Assembly: GCF_002954585.1 (NCBI RefSeq)
Contig: NZ_MSCI01000002.1
Location: forward strand, 1,280,089 to 1,344,088
Direction: 5' to 3'
Origin: Vibrio chagasii
GTDB lineage: Bacteria > Pseudomonadota > Gammaproteobacteria > Enterobacterales > Vibrionaceae
Length of the DNA stretch: 64,000 nucleotides
Part shown: positions 18,193 to 27,275 of the stretch, piece after piece
Layout of the letters: each line of letters starts with the position of its first letter
Position numbering within the stretch: position 1 is the first letter of the stretch
The notes under the pieces: generated by a model
What the model saw: the letters and a program-made list of their open reading frames with translations, nothing else
Told to the model about the DNA's origin: nothing
Databases searched by the model: none
Program-made: the position numbers and the translations under genes

Positions 18193-20009
18193 TGAAAGAT
18201 TCAAAACAACGCCCTAACCTGCCGTTATTAGGTTTCGCTGCCTACAGCGGCACAGGTAAAACAACTGTACTTGAAGCTCTGTTACCTTTGTTAACCGACG
18301 CAGGTTTGAAAGTTGGTGTTCTTAAACATGCCCACCACGATTTTGATGTCGATAAGCCTGGCAAAGACAGCTATCGCTTACGTAAAGCTGGCGCGAACCA
18401 AATGTTGATCAGCTCTCGCAACCGTAATGTCATGATGACAGAAACACCGGAAGCAGAAGCGGATTTTGATTACCTATTAACGCGCTTCGATACGAGCACG
18501 CTTGATCTGATTTTGGTTGAAGGCTGCAAGAACATCGCTTTCCCTAAAATCGAGCTTCATCGTGATGAAGTAGGTAAACCTTGGCTCTATCCAAACGATA
18601 ACAACATCATTGCTATCGCAGCAGACAGCAAAGTCGAATCTGATCTGCCACAAATGGCAATCAGCGACTTAGAAGCAATTCGTGATTTCATCATTGAATA
18701 CGCTCAGTCATTTGATCCAGTATTGAAAACAAGCAAAACATCGGCGTGTTCATCATCAAAAGATAATACACCGATTGTATGTTGCGACTCTTTCTCCCCT
18801 GCAGGTCTTACCGTGACTCAAGGCCAGCAAAAGATTGTTGACAGCATTGATGCACTAGAGCTGACGGAATCTGTAGCCCTAGAACAGGGGTATGGTCGCG
18901 TATTGGCGGCAGATGTTATCTCACCAATCAATGTACCTCAGAACACGAACTCTGCAATGGACGGTTACGCCATTCGTAGTGAAGATTTGGATCTGGATAG
19001 CTACCACGTTGTTGCTGAAGTTATGGCAGGACACAGCTACGACAAGACAGTTCAACAAGGTGAAGCGGTTAAGATCATGACAGGCGCACCAATGCCGAAA
19101 GGTGTTGATGTTGTTGTGATGCGAGAGCAAGCCGTTCAAGAAGGTGACACAGTTAGTTTCCCGGACGCAAAAATCTCAGTAGGACAAAATGTCCGTATGG
19201 CGGGTGAAGATCTTGAAATCGGCCAACCTGTCTTTACTCGCGGTACACGAATCGAAGCACCAGAAATGGGCATGATGGCATCACTGGGTTTTGGTACCTG
19301 CCCTGTTCTACGCAAAGTGAAAGTTGGCGTATTCTCGACAGGTGATGAGGTTCAAGCACCAGGTAGCGAGCAAAAACCAAATTCTATCTACGATTCAAAC
19401 CGTTTTACTATTATCGGTATGCTTCAAAAACTGGGCTGTGACATCGTTGATTACGGCATCATTGAAGATGACGAACAGAAGATGATGGATGTCCTTCATG
19501 CTGCGTCGTTAGAGACTGACATGGTATTAACGTCTGGCGGAGTGTCTGTTGGTGATGCTGACTACATCAAACTCGCGCTAGATAAATTGGGTGAGATTAA
19601 CTTCTGGCGCATCAACATGCGTCCGGGGCGTCCTCTTGCTTACGGTAAAATTGAAGATAAACCATTCTTCGGTTTACCAGGTAACCCAGTCGCAGTGATG
19701 GTGTCATTCATCAACTTTGTCGAGCCAGCGATTCGCAAGCTGCAAGGCCAAACAAACTGGACACCAGTAAAAGCGAATGCAGTAGCTACTGAGCAATTAC
19801 GTTCTCGCCAAGGTCGTACTGAATTTAGTCGTGGTGTGTTTACTATGAACGAATCAGGTGTACTTGAAGTTAAGACAACGGGTAAACAAGGCTCAGGCAT
19901 TCTGCGCTCAATGAGTGAAGCAAACTGCTTAATTGAAATTTCACCATCGGTTGATACCGTCAAAGTTGGTGAAACAGTGACGATCATTCCACTGCAAGGC
20001 CGTGTTTAA
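18192..20009 (+). CDS. Fused MobB / MoeA protein
   Basis: A two-domain protein of 605 residues. Residues about 1-178 are MobB, a GTP-binding adaptor for MGD synthesis (P-loop AYSGTGKTT, HAHHDF, LVEGCK). A linker with low conservation follows, and residues about 205-605 are MoeA, which inserts molybdenum or tungsten into adenylylated molybdopterin (NTNSAMDGYA, SGGVSVGDADYIK, GLPGNPVAVMVSF). Both halves look complete. It is the last gene of the tup operon, followed by a terminator. The fusion channels metal insertion and nucleotide addition on one polypeptide. Confidence 0.93.
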   Translation: MKDSKQRPNLPLLGFAAYSGTGKTTVLEALLPLLTDAGLKVGVLKHAHHDFDVDKPGKDSYRLRKAGANQMLISSRNRNVMMTETPEAEADFDYLLTRFDTSTLDLILVEGCKNIAFPKIELHRDEVGKPWLYPNDNNIIAIAADSKVESDLPQMAISDLEAIRDFIIEYAQSFDPVLKTSKTSACSSSKDNTPIVCCDSFSPAGLTVTQGQQKIVDSIDALELTESVALEQGYGRVLAADVISPINVPQNTNSAMDGYAIRSEDLDLDSYHVVAEVMAGHSYDKTVQQGEAVKIMTGAPMPKGVDVVVMREQAVQEGDTVSFPDAKISVGQNVRMAGEDLEIGQPVFTRGTRIEAPEMGMMASLGFGTCPVLRKVKVGVFSTGDEVQAPGSEQKPNSIYDSNRFTIIGMLQKLGCDIVDYGIIEDDEQKMMDVLHAASLETDMVLTSGGVSVGDADYIKLALDKLGEINFWRINMRPGRPLAYGKIEDKPFFGLPGNPVAVMVSFINFVEPAIRKLQGQTNWTPVKANAVATEQLRSRQGRTEFSRGVFTMNESGVLEVKTTGKQGSGILRSMSEANCLIEISPSVDTVKVGETVTIIPLQGRV

Positions 20010-20059
20010 TTAGTAAAACTGCCTAAGGTGTGTTGATTGCACCAGAGCTCAAACGTTCG

Positions 20060-20098
20060 AAGCCCCTTCTGCGATGGTTTGGTCGCAAGGGGCTTTTA
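20060..20098 (+). terminator. Terminator of the tupABC-mobA-mobB/moeA operon
   Basis: The stem AAGCCCCTT pairs with AAGGGGCTT, with an inner GCGA/TCGC stem, and is followed by TTTTATA. Confidence 0.8.
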
Positions 20099-20227
20099 TA
20101 TTTCTGAGCTAACCTTAATAAGTAACCCATTAACTAAGTTAATCTTAAGATTTCTTACCATTACCTTGAGCGACGTACGGTTTTTATGTAGAGTGCGCCC
20201 AAAGTAAAAATTCTATTGGAGCGCATC

Positions 20228-20494
20228 ATGGCTCGTACCATTCTGTACACGTACAAAGACGAAGAAAAAGAGTTACTGTTTTCAAAACAAGAACACCGCA
20301 CTATCCAAGAAGCGGTTGCGGATGCTGAAGGCATCGATATCACTGAATACTTAAAAACAGAGCAGCAGCTAGAGTTGATTTCAGATACTAAAGCGGTTCG
20401 TAACTACCAAGACAATTACTTCCGTAAGCTCGGTTTTTCAAAGCTTACACTGAAGCAAAAAGAAAACCTTGGTGTTGGTAAAAAGAAGAAGTAA
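20228..20494 (+). CDS. Small conserved protein, DUF2960-like
   Basis: A basic 88-residue soluble protein ending in VGKKKK. It is conserved in Vibrio as far as I recall and probably belongs to the DUF2960 family; no function is known. The start is ATG at 20228 with TTGGAG at 20216-20221 as ribosome-binding site; an upstream in-frame TTG at 20216 is part of that site. It stands alone, followed by a terminator shared with nagK. Confidence 0.75.
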   Translation: MARTILYTYKDEEKELLFSKQEHRTIQEAVADAEGIDITEYLKTEQQLELISDTKAVRNYQDNYFRKLGFSKLTLKQKENLGVGKKKK

Positions 20495-20550
20495 TTTCCT
20501 AGTGAGCTTCGTTCTTAATAACGAGTTACTGGCTCTAATCACCAAACAAT

Positions 20551-20592
20551 AAAAAATGCCGCAACCTCTTTTGAGATTGCGGCATTTTTATT
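20551..20592. terminator. Bidirectional terminator between the DUF2960-like gene and nagK
   Basis: The stem AAATGCCGCAA (20554-20564) pairs with TTGCGGCATTT (20577-20587), with A-run and T-run flanks between convergent genes. Confidence 0.87.
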
Positions 20593-20626
20593 TATTATGC
20601 GCAATGTGTTTAGCTGAAAACCATCA

Positions 20627-21535
20627 CTATTTGATGTTTAGGAATGCAGCACCACGAACGCCGCCTGAATCACCGTGTTTAGCTTTGATGATCTTCGGAC
20701 ACTTAGCAACAGACAGTAAGTACTTAGGCACACGCTTTGGCATTTCTTCGTAGATAAGCTCGAAGTTTGAAAGACCGCCACCCAGAGCAACAACGTGTGG
20801 ATCTAGGCCAGTAAACAAGTTCGCAAAGCAGATTGCTAAAAGCTCCATGAAGCGGTCAACGTGTTCAGCCGCTTTAGCCTCACCTTCGTTGTAAGCTTGG
20901 ATAATCTCAATCGCTTTCTTCTTCTCGCCAAAGTAGTGCTCGTAAATCAATTCGAAACCACGGCCCGATAGGTAGCTGTCTAGGCAACCTTTTTTACCAC
21001 AACCACAACCTAATAGCGGTGCGTTGTCGCCAAGGTGGAACCATGCATCCAAAGGTAGACGCATATGGCCTAGCTCACCGGCAACGTGGTTACGACCAGA
21101 GAATACCTTACCTTCGTAAACTAAACCGCCGCCAAAACCTGTACCTAGAATTAGACCTGCAACTGATGGCTCGTCTTTTAGCTCGTCATCCCATGCTTCA
21201 GAAAGCGCGAAACAGTTCGCATCGTTTTCGATCTTTACGCTACGACCAATTAGCGCTTCTAAATCTTTACGTAATGGCTTACCTGTTGATGCAGGAACAT
21301 TAACAACCAGCATAGTGCCGTCGTCTGCGTTTTCCATACCAGGAAGGCCAAGGCCGATTTTGCCTTCGCAAGAGAATTCGCTATCGTATTTCTTTACTAA
21401 ACCAGCGATCGTATCCAGCAGTAATTGATAGTCATCTGTTGGTGTTGGAACGCGCTCTGTCGCTACTCGCTCAAGTTTCTCATTGAATGCACCAAATTCA
21501 ATTTTAGTGCCGCCAACATCGAAGCCGTAATACAT
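20627..21535 (-). CDS. nagK: N-acetyl-D-glucosamine kinase NagK (ROK family)
   Basis: NagK phosphorylates GlcNAc recovered from cell-wall or chitin breakdown. The 302-residue protein aligns with E. coli NagK along its length ([28 protein letters not shown]). It has the ROK ATP loop DVGGTK, the catalytic DANC Asp, and the zinc site [18 protein letters not shown] (about residues 178-195). It is monocistronic. In a marine Vibrio the GlcNAc source is likely chitin; this is context, not proof. Confidence 0.93.
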   Translation of the reverse strand: MYYGFDVGGTKIEFGAFNEKLERVATERVPTPTDDYQLLLDTIAGLVKKYDSEFSCEGKIGLGLPGMENADDGTMLVVNVPASTGKPLRKDLEALIGRSVKIENDANCFALSEAWDDELKDEPSVAGLILGTGFGGGLVYEGKVFSGRNHVAGELGHMRLPLDAWFHLGDNAPLLGCGCGKKGCLDSYLSGRGFELIYEHYFGEKKKAIEIIQAYNEGEAKAAEHVDRFMELLAICFANLFTGLDPHVVALGGGLSNFELIYEEMPKRVPKYLLSVAKCPKIIKAKHGDSGGVRGAAFLNIK

Positions 21536-21698
21536 GAAATCTCTCCAATTTTTCCCTAAATTCGGGCAAATAAACTCTTTAAATAAAACAACTGGGGAAC
21601 ATTATCCATAACACTCCCCCTACAAACCGTGATAGATAACAAACTTATCTCGTGTTTGAGTCTGTTTGAACAACAAGTCAGCACAAAGCGGTTAAAGG

Positions 21699-22439
21699 TT
21701 AGAGTGACGTCTCATTTTTACTGTGCTCTATGAAAGTATTCAGGCTTGGTTTGGTCGGATCCGACTTGTAACGAGTCTTACTTAGCATGTAGCTTTCGCG
21801 AAATGCTTCAAACCATAGCTGTAATGTTTTTGCGCCCTGCTCTTCACCAGCCTGTTTTAATACCAAGCTTGCTACTTCTGCAGTTGAGAGGTGTTGCTCA
21901 TTGTTTGACTTTCGCATCATGTATTGAGAAACCGATTCAGGTTCAATCGACAACACAGGTAAATCTTGCAGGTACTCAGAACGTCTAAAGATACGTCTTG
22001 CTTCACGCCAGCTACCATCGATGAAAATCAGAAGTAGCTTTTTGTTTGGATCACGCATTTGCGGCAGGTCTTGAACCACTCGTGATTTGTCATCGGTATA
22101 GTCTTCTGGGAATACAATCACAGGTTGATACTTTTCGTCCTTAAGAACATCAAGCATCTCTGTGTTTGGCTCAGTTCGATGCCAAAGGTACACATGGCTG
22201 TCTTTCACCGTGTCTACTATCAAACGGCCCGTGTTACTTGGCTTTAAGATTTCGTTATCAGACAAGATCAACATTGTCGCTACGTTCGTATCTATGTCTG
22301 GTTGATGCTCGCAGATACAACTGTCTTGTTTGATTTTGCAATACTCACATCGCACCACCTTACATCCACGCGCGTTAAACGGCTTTGTAGAAAGTGATAA
22401 ACGGTGTTGGTACAAACGGTGGAAAGCGTGAATTCTCAT
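21699..22439 (-). CDS. tapT: DTW-domain tRNA-uridine aminocarboxypropyltransferase
   Basis: TapT (YfiP in E. coli) adds a 3-amino-3-carboxypropyl group from S-adenosylmethionine to uridine-47 of tRNA. An N-terminal zinc-like cluster CEYCKIKQDSCICEH (about residues 31-45) and the D-x-[ST]-W motif (FIDGSWREARRI) define the DTW family. I start it at ATG 22439; a TTG at 22445 would add two residues. No good ribosome-binding site is seen for either. The divergent neighbour is a fatty-acid hydroxylase type gene. Confidence 0.82.
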   Translation of the reverse strand: MRIHAFHRLYQHRLSLSTKPFNARGCKVVRCEYCKIKQDSCICEHQPDIDTNVATMLILSDNEILKPSNTGRLIVDTVKDSHVYLWHRTEPNTEMLDVLKDEKYQPVIVFPEDYTDDKSRVVQDLPQMRDPNKKLLLIFIDGSWREARRIFRRSEYLQDLPVLSIEPESVSQYMMRKSNNEQHLSTAEVASLVLKQAGEEQGAKTLQLWFEAFRESYMLSKTRYKSDPTKPSLNTFIEHSKNETSL

Positions 22440-22517
22440 GGACAATAACGATAGATAGAACTAGAAAAGTGGCACGATTGTACTTACAGTGGCTTGATAA
22501 TGATAGAAGGAATTCTT

Positions 22518-23315
22518 ATGCAGGACCCATCACTACTTCGCCTTGTCTGTTTTATCACCGCTTTTGTTTTGTGTGCTTTGTGGGAATACCAAGCACCTAG
22601 AAAAACACTAACGCAAAACAAGTGGTTTCGATGGGGAAATAACTTCTCATTAATGGCGCTTAACAGTGTTTTACTGGCGACATTACTACCTGTTGCGGCA
22701 TTTCAAGCGGCACTGATTGCGGAACAAAATCAATGGGGTCTGTTCAATAACGTCAGCCTGCCCTTTGAAATCACCGTGTTCCTTTGTGTCTTGTTATTAG
22801 ATCTTGCCATTTACACTCAGCACCTCGTCTTCCACCGTATACCAGCTCTATGGAAACTTCATCGCGTTCATCACGCCGATCTGGATATAGACGTAACTAC
22901 GGGTACCCGCTTTCATCCAATTGAGATGATCTTATCGATGTTAATTAAGGTCGCGTTGATTTTCGTTTTGGGCGTACCGGCTCTAGCAGTTGTGATATTC
23001 GAGGTCGTACTGAATGTGAGTGCGATGTTCAATCACAGCAACGGTCGTTTACCTTTATGGTTTGACAAACAGCTTCGTAAAGTGATTGTCACGCCAGACA
23101 TGCATCGAGTGCATCATTCAGTCATCGTCAAAGAGACTCACTCTAATTTTGGTTTCTTCTTATCGGTGTGGGATATCTGGTTTAAGACGTATCGCGCTCA
23201 ACCTAAACTTGGTCACGATAAGGTAAGCATCGGTGTACCGGAAATTCGTGATGGGAAGGAACAAAGGCTGGATAAACTGATTACCCAGCCATTTAGATAC
23301 AACCAGAACAAATAG
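22518..23315 (+). CDS. Sterol desaturase / fatty acid hydroxylase family membrane protein
   Basis: An integral membrane di-iron oxygenase-type protein of 265 residues. Several hydrophobic segments surround the histidine clusters HLVFH, HRVHH and HRVHHS that bind the iron pair in this superfamily. The substrate is unknown; bacterial members act on fatty acids, carotenoids or ether lipids. The start at ATG 22518 has AAGGA eight bases upstream; ATG at 22500 is an alternative. Confidence 0.85.
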   Translation: MQDPSLLRLVCFITAFVLCALWEYQAPRKTLTQNKWFRWGNNFSLMALNSVLLATLLPVAAFQAALIAEQNQWGLFNNVSLPFEITVFLCVLLLDLAIYTQHLVFHRIPALWKLHRVHHADLDIDVTTGTRFHPIEMILSMLIKVALIFVLGVPALAVVIFEVVLNVSAMFNHSNGRLPLWFDKQLRKVIVTPDMHRVHHSVIVKETHSNFGFFLSVWDIWFKTYRAQPKLGHDKVSIGVPEIRDGKEQRLDKLITQPFRYNQNK

Positions 23316-23341
23316 AATGAGAGTTAGCTAACCAACAAACG

Positions 23342-23989
23342 TTAGGCTTTCAGCTCACGTAGGTAGCGGTAGATGGTATGGATAGAGATATCGAGTCCTT
23401 TTGCCGCAATTTGGGCGCTGTCTTTCAAATCGAAAATCCCCATCTCATGCAACCGCGTGACAATCTCTCGGCTCTTCTTGGATGGTGCGATGTCTACGTC
23501 ATTACTTACCTGTTCTCTTACCGTTTCAATTGAGCTGTGCATCATCTCTTCATTACTACGCGCAAAGGTTTCAGGCGTTTTTTGAGGACGGTCGATATGT
23601 GGTAGTAAACAAGGGACAAGTGAGTGCATCACTTCTTGAAAAGGTGCGTCGAGGTTGGTGTTGATGCACAACAAACCAATGGCTTGTTGTTGAGGGTTTC
23701 GAATGATGGTCGTCATTGAGCGTAAGGTTTTGCCATCGGGACATTTTGTCATGTAAGCGCCCGAAACATCGTTACCTTGAGTGAGCTTCATCAATGCTAA
23801 ATTAGTAATTGGAGCCCCTACTTCTCGCCCGGTGACGTGGCTATTCGCAATTTTAATAATCGAAGGATTACGAACATCTAAACTGTGTAGTAACACTTCG
23901 GTATGCTCGCCATACATTGCGGCGATGCCATCAACGATGTTCTCGATTGCGTGCAAGATGTCATAGTCACTTTGAGATAATTCGAACAC
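23342..23989 (-). CDS. YheO/DauR-type transcriptional regulator
   Basis: A 215-residue regulator with an N-terminal YheO-type PAS domain (about 10-120: HSLDVRNPSIIKIANSH, IGLLCINTN) and a C-terminal helix-turn-helix (about 165-213: AAKGLDISIHTIYRYL). In other bacteria such regulators control amino-acid degradation genes, for example DauR for D-arginine. It starts at GTG 23989 behind AAGGA and lies 88 bases downstream of cyuA on the same strand, so it probably regulates the cyuA-ridA and azlCD genes. Confidence 0.88.
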   Translation of the reverse strand: MFELSQSDYDILHAIENIVDGIAAMYGEHTEVLLHSLDVRNPSIIKIANSHVTGREVGAPITNLALMKLTQGNDVSGAYMTKCPDGKTLRSMTTIIRNPQQQAIGLLCINTNLDAPFQEVMHSLVPCLLPHIDRPQKTPETFARSNEEMMHSSIETVREQVSNDVDIAPSKKSREIVTRLHEMGIFDLKDSAQIAAKGLDISIHTIYRYLRELKA

Positions 23990-24077
23990 TGAGTCCTTCC
24001 TCTTTTGGCGAGAAAACCGCTAAGTAAAAATTACCAAGCGGTTCGTCTTAAAAATAGTTTGAATCAAAAACGTTTGA

Positions 24078-25352
24078 TTACGCTGACATTATATCAATAA
24101 TCGTAGAGTCTGTAACACTCATACCAGCGGTAACCAATTTTCCAATATTGCGGATACTGGTCTCAACATCATCAGCAACGATGCCTTGGTTGTGTGCTTC
24201 ATTACAGCGCATTGCCATTAAGAAACCATTAACTGCAGCACTGGTTGAGGTTTTCACTTTCATTGCGCAGGTAGACTTAGCGCCATCACACACCATGCCT
24301 GAACAATCACTCAGTACATTTTGAATCGCGTAGCAGCCTTGCTCAAATGATCCTTTTGCAAGATACACCATCGCCATAGCTGCTGAAGCGCTCGTGACTG
24401 TGTTCCCACAAAATGCAGACAGCGGTGGGTAATGCGACTTAATGTAAATCGCACCTAAGTGACTCATGATTAATGCTCGAGCCAATTGCTCTTGAGTCGC
24501 TTTAAAGTGCTCGGCAATAACCGCGACAGGGATTGTTGCTGCTATCCCTTGGTTACCGCTACCAAAGTTACTCATGGCAGGTAGAGTCGCACCGCCCATT
24601 CGAGCATCAGACGCGGCAGCCGTTTGCATGACGATCTTATTCATCAAGTCTTCTGCCATTAGGCCTAATTGAATGCCTTGTACCATAGTACGCCCGACTT
24701 CAAGCCCATAGGCATGAGCTAACCCTTCTTCTGACAGCTTGCCGTTGAGAGCCGATGCTTCGAGTATAAAAGCAATATCGTCGAAGTCCGCACTGGTGGC
24801 AAAGTTGTAGATGCTACCAATATCAATATCGATTCCATCACAGATAGAACCTGTTGGTATTGTTTGATCGCAATCTTGGCTGAATAGAACGGTTCCATTT
24901 AAGGTTTTTTTGATGATCTGAGTATGACCGCCACTGATTTCTACGGCCGCTATTTGACCTTCAGATTCTACTTCCGCATAGCAATAGATGAATTCGTCTA
25001 CATCTTTACGGTGTGCGCTGACTTGGCCTGCGTCAATCAATGCTTGTGCTTTTTCGACATCTTTTTCGTTGATGTTCGCCAACACTTCCAAGCCAGCGTG
25101 TGGGTCCCCACCAATCGCACCCACGGCTGCAGCTATGGGTAGGCCAATTTTTCCTGTCCCCGGAACAAACACGCCCATAGAGTTTTTGTATAAATTATCC
25201 GACACATACACGCGAACTTTATCGGGTGCACCCACAAGCATCTTGGCCGCAACAGAACAAGCGTAGGCTGCGGAGATGGGTTCTGTACAGCCAAGCGCTG
25301 GCTTCACGACGGTATTCAAAATCTCTTTATACTGTTGCCATTGGTGTTTCAT
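24078..25352 (-). CDS. cyuA: L-cysteine desulfidase CyuA (YhaM family)
   Basis: This family (UPF0597, YhaM/CyuA) is a 4Fe-4S enzyme that breaks L-cysteine into sulfide, ammonia and pyruvate, through 2-aminoacrylate. The 424 residues match the usual length. Conserved cysteines are at the N-terminus ([13 protein letters not shown]) and the C-terminal half ([17 protein letters not shown]); [13 protein letters not shown] is another family signature. It sits 40 bases after ridA, whose product removes 2-aminoacrylate, and before a YheO-type regulator. No transporter of the CyuP type is adjacent; AzlCD is divergent instead. Confidence 0.88.
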   Translation of the reverse strand: MKHQWQQYKEILNTVVKPALGCTEPISAAYACSVAAKMLVGAPDKVRVYVSDNLYKNSMGVFVPGTGKIGLPIAAAVGAIGGDPHAGLEVLANINEKDVEKAQALIDAGQVSAHRKDVDEFIYCYAEVESEGQIAAVEISGGHTQIIKKTLNGTVLFSQDCDQTIPTGSICDGIDIDIGSIYNFATSADFDDIAFILEASALNGKLSEEGLAHAYGLEVGRTMVQGIQLGLMAEDLMNKIVMQTAAASDARMGGATLPAMSNFGSGNQGIAATIPVAVIAEHFKATQEQLARALIMSHLGAIYIKSHYPPLSAFCGNTVTSASAAMAMVYLAKGSFEQGCYAIQNVLSDCSGMVCDGAKSTCAMKVKTSTSAAVNGFLMAMRCNEAHNQGIVADDVETSIRNIGKLVTAGMSVTDSTIIDIMSA

Positions 25353-25392
25353 AGTAAGGACCTCACACTATTCTTCAATTATTTACGAGCAA

Positions 25393-25773
25393 CTACTTAC
25401 GACCAGCAATCGCTTCGATTTCGATTTTCACACCTAAAGGAAGATCCTTCACCGCAAAACAGCTACGTGCAGGACAGTCTTTTTCAAAGAACTCTTTGTA
25501 CACTTCATTGAAAGCTGCAAAGTCATTAATGTCTGATAAGTAGCACGTTGTTTTTAGTACTTGGTCTAGGTCGCTGCCTGCAGCTTGTAAAACATATTGG
25601 AGGTTAAGTAGTGACTGACGAGATTGCTCACTTACGCCACCTTCTACAACACCACCTTTCTCTTTACACACCGGTAATTGACCTGATGTGAAAACAAGGT
25701 TTCCGAATGCGTTACCGTGTGAGTATGGACCAATGGCTTCCGGCGCTTGATTTGCTGTAATGATTTCTTTCAT
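25393..25773 (-). CDS. ridA: RidA family enamine/imine deaminase
   Basis: RidA hydrolyses reactive enamines such as 2-aminoacrylate to keto acids and ammonia. The 126-residue length and signatures (APEAIGPYSHG, FTSGQLP, PARSCFAVKDLPLGVKIEIEA with the substrate-binding Arg) are standard. It is upstream of cyuA in the same operon, which makes the products of cysteine cleavage its likely substrate. AGGAAG precedes its ATG. Confidence 0.92.
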   Translation of the reverse strand: MKEIITANQAPEAIGPYSHGNAFGNLVFTSGQLPVCKEKGGVVEGGVSEQSRQSLLNLQYVLQAAGSDLDQVLKTTCYLSDINDFAAFNEVYKEFFEKDCPARSCFAVKDLPLGVKIEIEAIAGRK

Positions 25774-26076
25774 GATTCTTCCTATTCAGATTGGCTAAAT
25801 TTTTCAACTACAGTTTAAACACTGAAAATATTAAAATGCAAAAATAGTTGCAATAAATGTTGTAAAAACCATTCAATCAAAGATCTCAAAAATGGAAGTC
25901 ATTTTAAGTAATTGATTATCAATAACTCTTTAGCATATCCATATTTTGATGATTTCAAAACATCGATCTAAATCAAATAAATTTTAATCTTGATTTGAAA
26001 ATAATTTCATTCGCCAATACGATTCTCACCATAATTTGCAAATAAATTTGAATTTTTAATCTAGGGTGAGCATGTC
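25774..26076. promoter_or_regulatory. Divergent promoter region, ridA-cyuA / azlCD
   Basis: This 303-base AT-rich stretch lies between the divergent cysteine-degradation operon and azlCD, and is the likely binding region of the YheO-type regulator. Near-repeats of ATTTTGATGATTTCAAAA and TTGATTTGAAAATAAT occur at about 25940-26010, but I cannot define an operator. Confidence 0.4.
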
Positions 26077-26814
26077 ATGAATAAACAACAAATCCAGGCA
26101 GGGTTAAGAGCAATCTTCCCTCTATGCGTTGGTGCATTTCCGTTTTCGTTCATTGTGGGAGCGGTCAGTATTACTGCAGGGATGAGCGTGACTCAGAGTA
26201 CCTTATGGTCTTTCACCGTTTTTGCGGGATCATCACAAATGGTGGCGTTAGGGCTAGTCCAGTCATCAGCAAGTATTGTGGTCATCATGTTTACGACCTT
26301 CATCATAAACCTGCGCCATATGCTTTACAGCGCTTCAATGTCAGAGCACATGAAATCCTATCCCTTTCACGTTCGTATGTTGATGTCTTACGGCCTTACC
26401 GATGAGGTCTATGCAGCAACGATCAATGAGATGAAGCAAGAGGGTGAAAGTCGACACTGGTTTTATTTAGCGGCAATGGGTGGTTTTTGGGTTAACTGGG
26501 TAGTGGCAGATTTCCTTGGCGCACTGATCGGTTCTTCGTTCCCTGAAATTGCTAACTATGGATTGGATTTCGCGATGGTCGCAGCCTTTATCGCTATCGT
26601 GATACCACAAGTGAAAAGCCGTGAATGTATTGTTGCAGCCATTGTCGCGACCTTTACTGGGGTTCTTCTTGCAGAACTTCCCTACTCTCTTGGCCTTGTC
26701 ATTGCTGCCGTTGTTGGGGTGTACGCAGGCTACCGAATGGATCTATCGACTGAACAAGCGGAACTAGAAGCGATGCAAAATGACCTATTAACTCAAGATC
26801 GTGGAGTGGCATAA
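26077..26814 (+). CDS. azlC: AzlC family amino-acid exporter large subunit
   Basis: A polytopic membrane protein of 245 residues of the AzlC family, which exports branched-chain or other amino acids together with AzlD. The conserved opening (GLRAIFPLCVGAFPFSFIVGA) and INLRHMLYSASM motif are present. It is divergent from ridA-cyuA. Here it may export cysteine or an analogue; the substrate is unproven. GGTGAG lies six bases before the ATG. Confidence 0.9.
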   Translation: MNKQQIQAGLRAIFPLCVGAFPFSFIVGAVSITAGMSVTQSTLWSFTVFAGSSQMVALGLVQSSASIVVIMFTTFIINLRHMLYSASMSEHMKSYPFHVRMLMSYGLTDEVYAATINEMKQEGESRHWFYLAAMGGFWVNWVVADFLGALIGSSFPEIANYGLDFAMVAAFIAIVIPQVKSRECIVAAIVATFTGVLLAELPYSLGLVIAAVVGVYAGYRMDLSTEQAELEAMQNDLLTQDRGVA

Positions 26815-26816
26815 CA

Positions 26817-27152
26817 ATGAATACTACGACTTTTATTCTTATTACTCTTGCGATGGCAGCGGCGACCTTTGTTATTCGATTTTCAGTGATTGGTTTAGCT
26901 GGCAAGTTTGAAATGTCGGAGCGATTCAAAAAGACGCTGCGCTTTGTTCCGGTTACGGTTCTACCTGCGATCATTGCTGTCGAGATATTAGGTGCCGGGC
27001 CAGATATGGAATTTGATCTACACAACCCAAAAGTACTGGCTGCAATTGTTTGTACGCTTGTGAGCCTGCGCTTCGATTTGATTTGGGTGGTAATCAGTGG
27101 CGTCGCATCGCTAATATTTTTCCAGCACGTCATGCCTACCTTTTTCATGTAA
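26817..27152 (+). CDS. azlD: AzlD family amino-acid exporter small subunit
   Basis: A 111-residue membrane protein with three to four hydrophobic segments; it is the usual partner of AzlC. It starts two bases after the azlC stop. The motif RFVPVTVLPAIIA is typical of the family. Confidence 0.9.
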   Translation: MNTTTFILITLAMAAATFVIRFSVIGLAGKFEMSERFKKTLRFVPVTVLPAIIAVEILGAGPDMEFDLHNPKVLAAIVCTLVSLRFDLIWVVISGVASLIFFQHVMPTFFM

Positions 27153-27175
27153 GCATTCCAACACCAGCTACAAGC

Positions 27176-27209
27176 AAAAGGCAGAGCGTGAACTCTGCCT
27201 TTTTGCTTT
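27176..27209 (+). terminator. Terminator of azlCD
   Basis: The stem AAAAGGCAGAG pairs with CTCTGCCTTTT, followed by TGCTTTT. Confidence 0.87.
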
Positions 27210-27275
27210 TTGTATTTCGGATTTTTAGTATTTTCGGGCGAGGCAGCTTGTGACTGCGCTAAGTGTGTTAAATAG

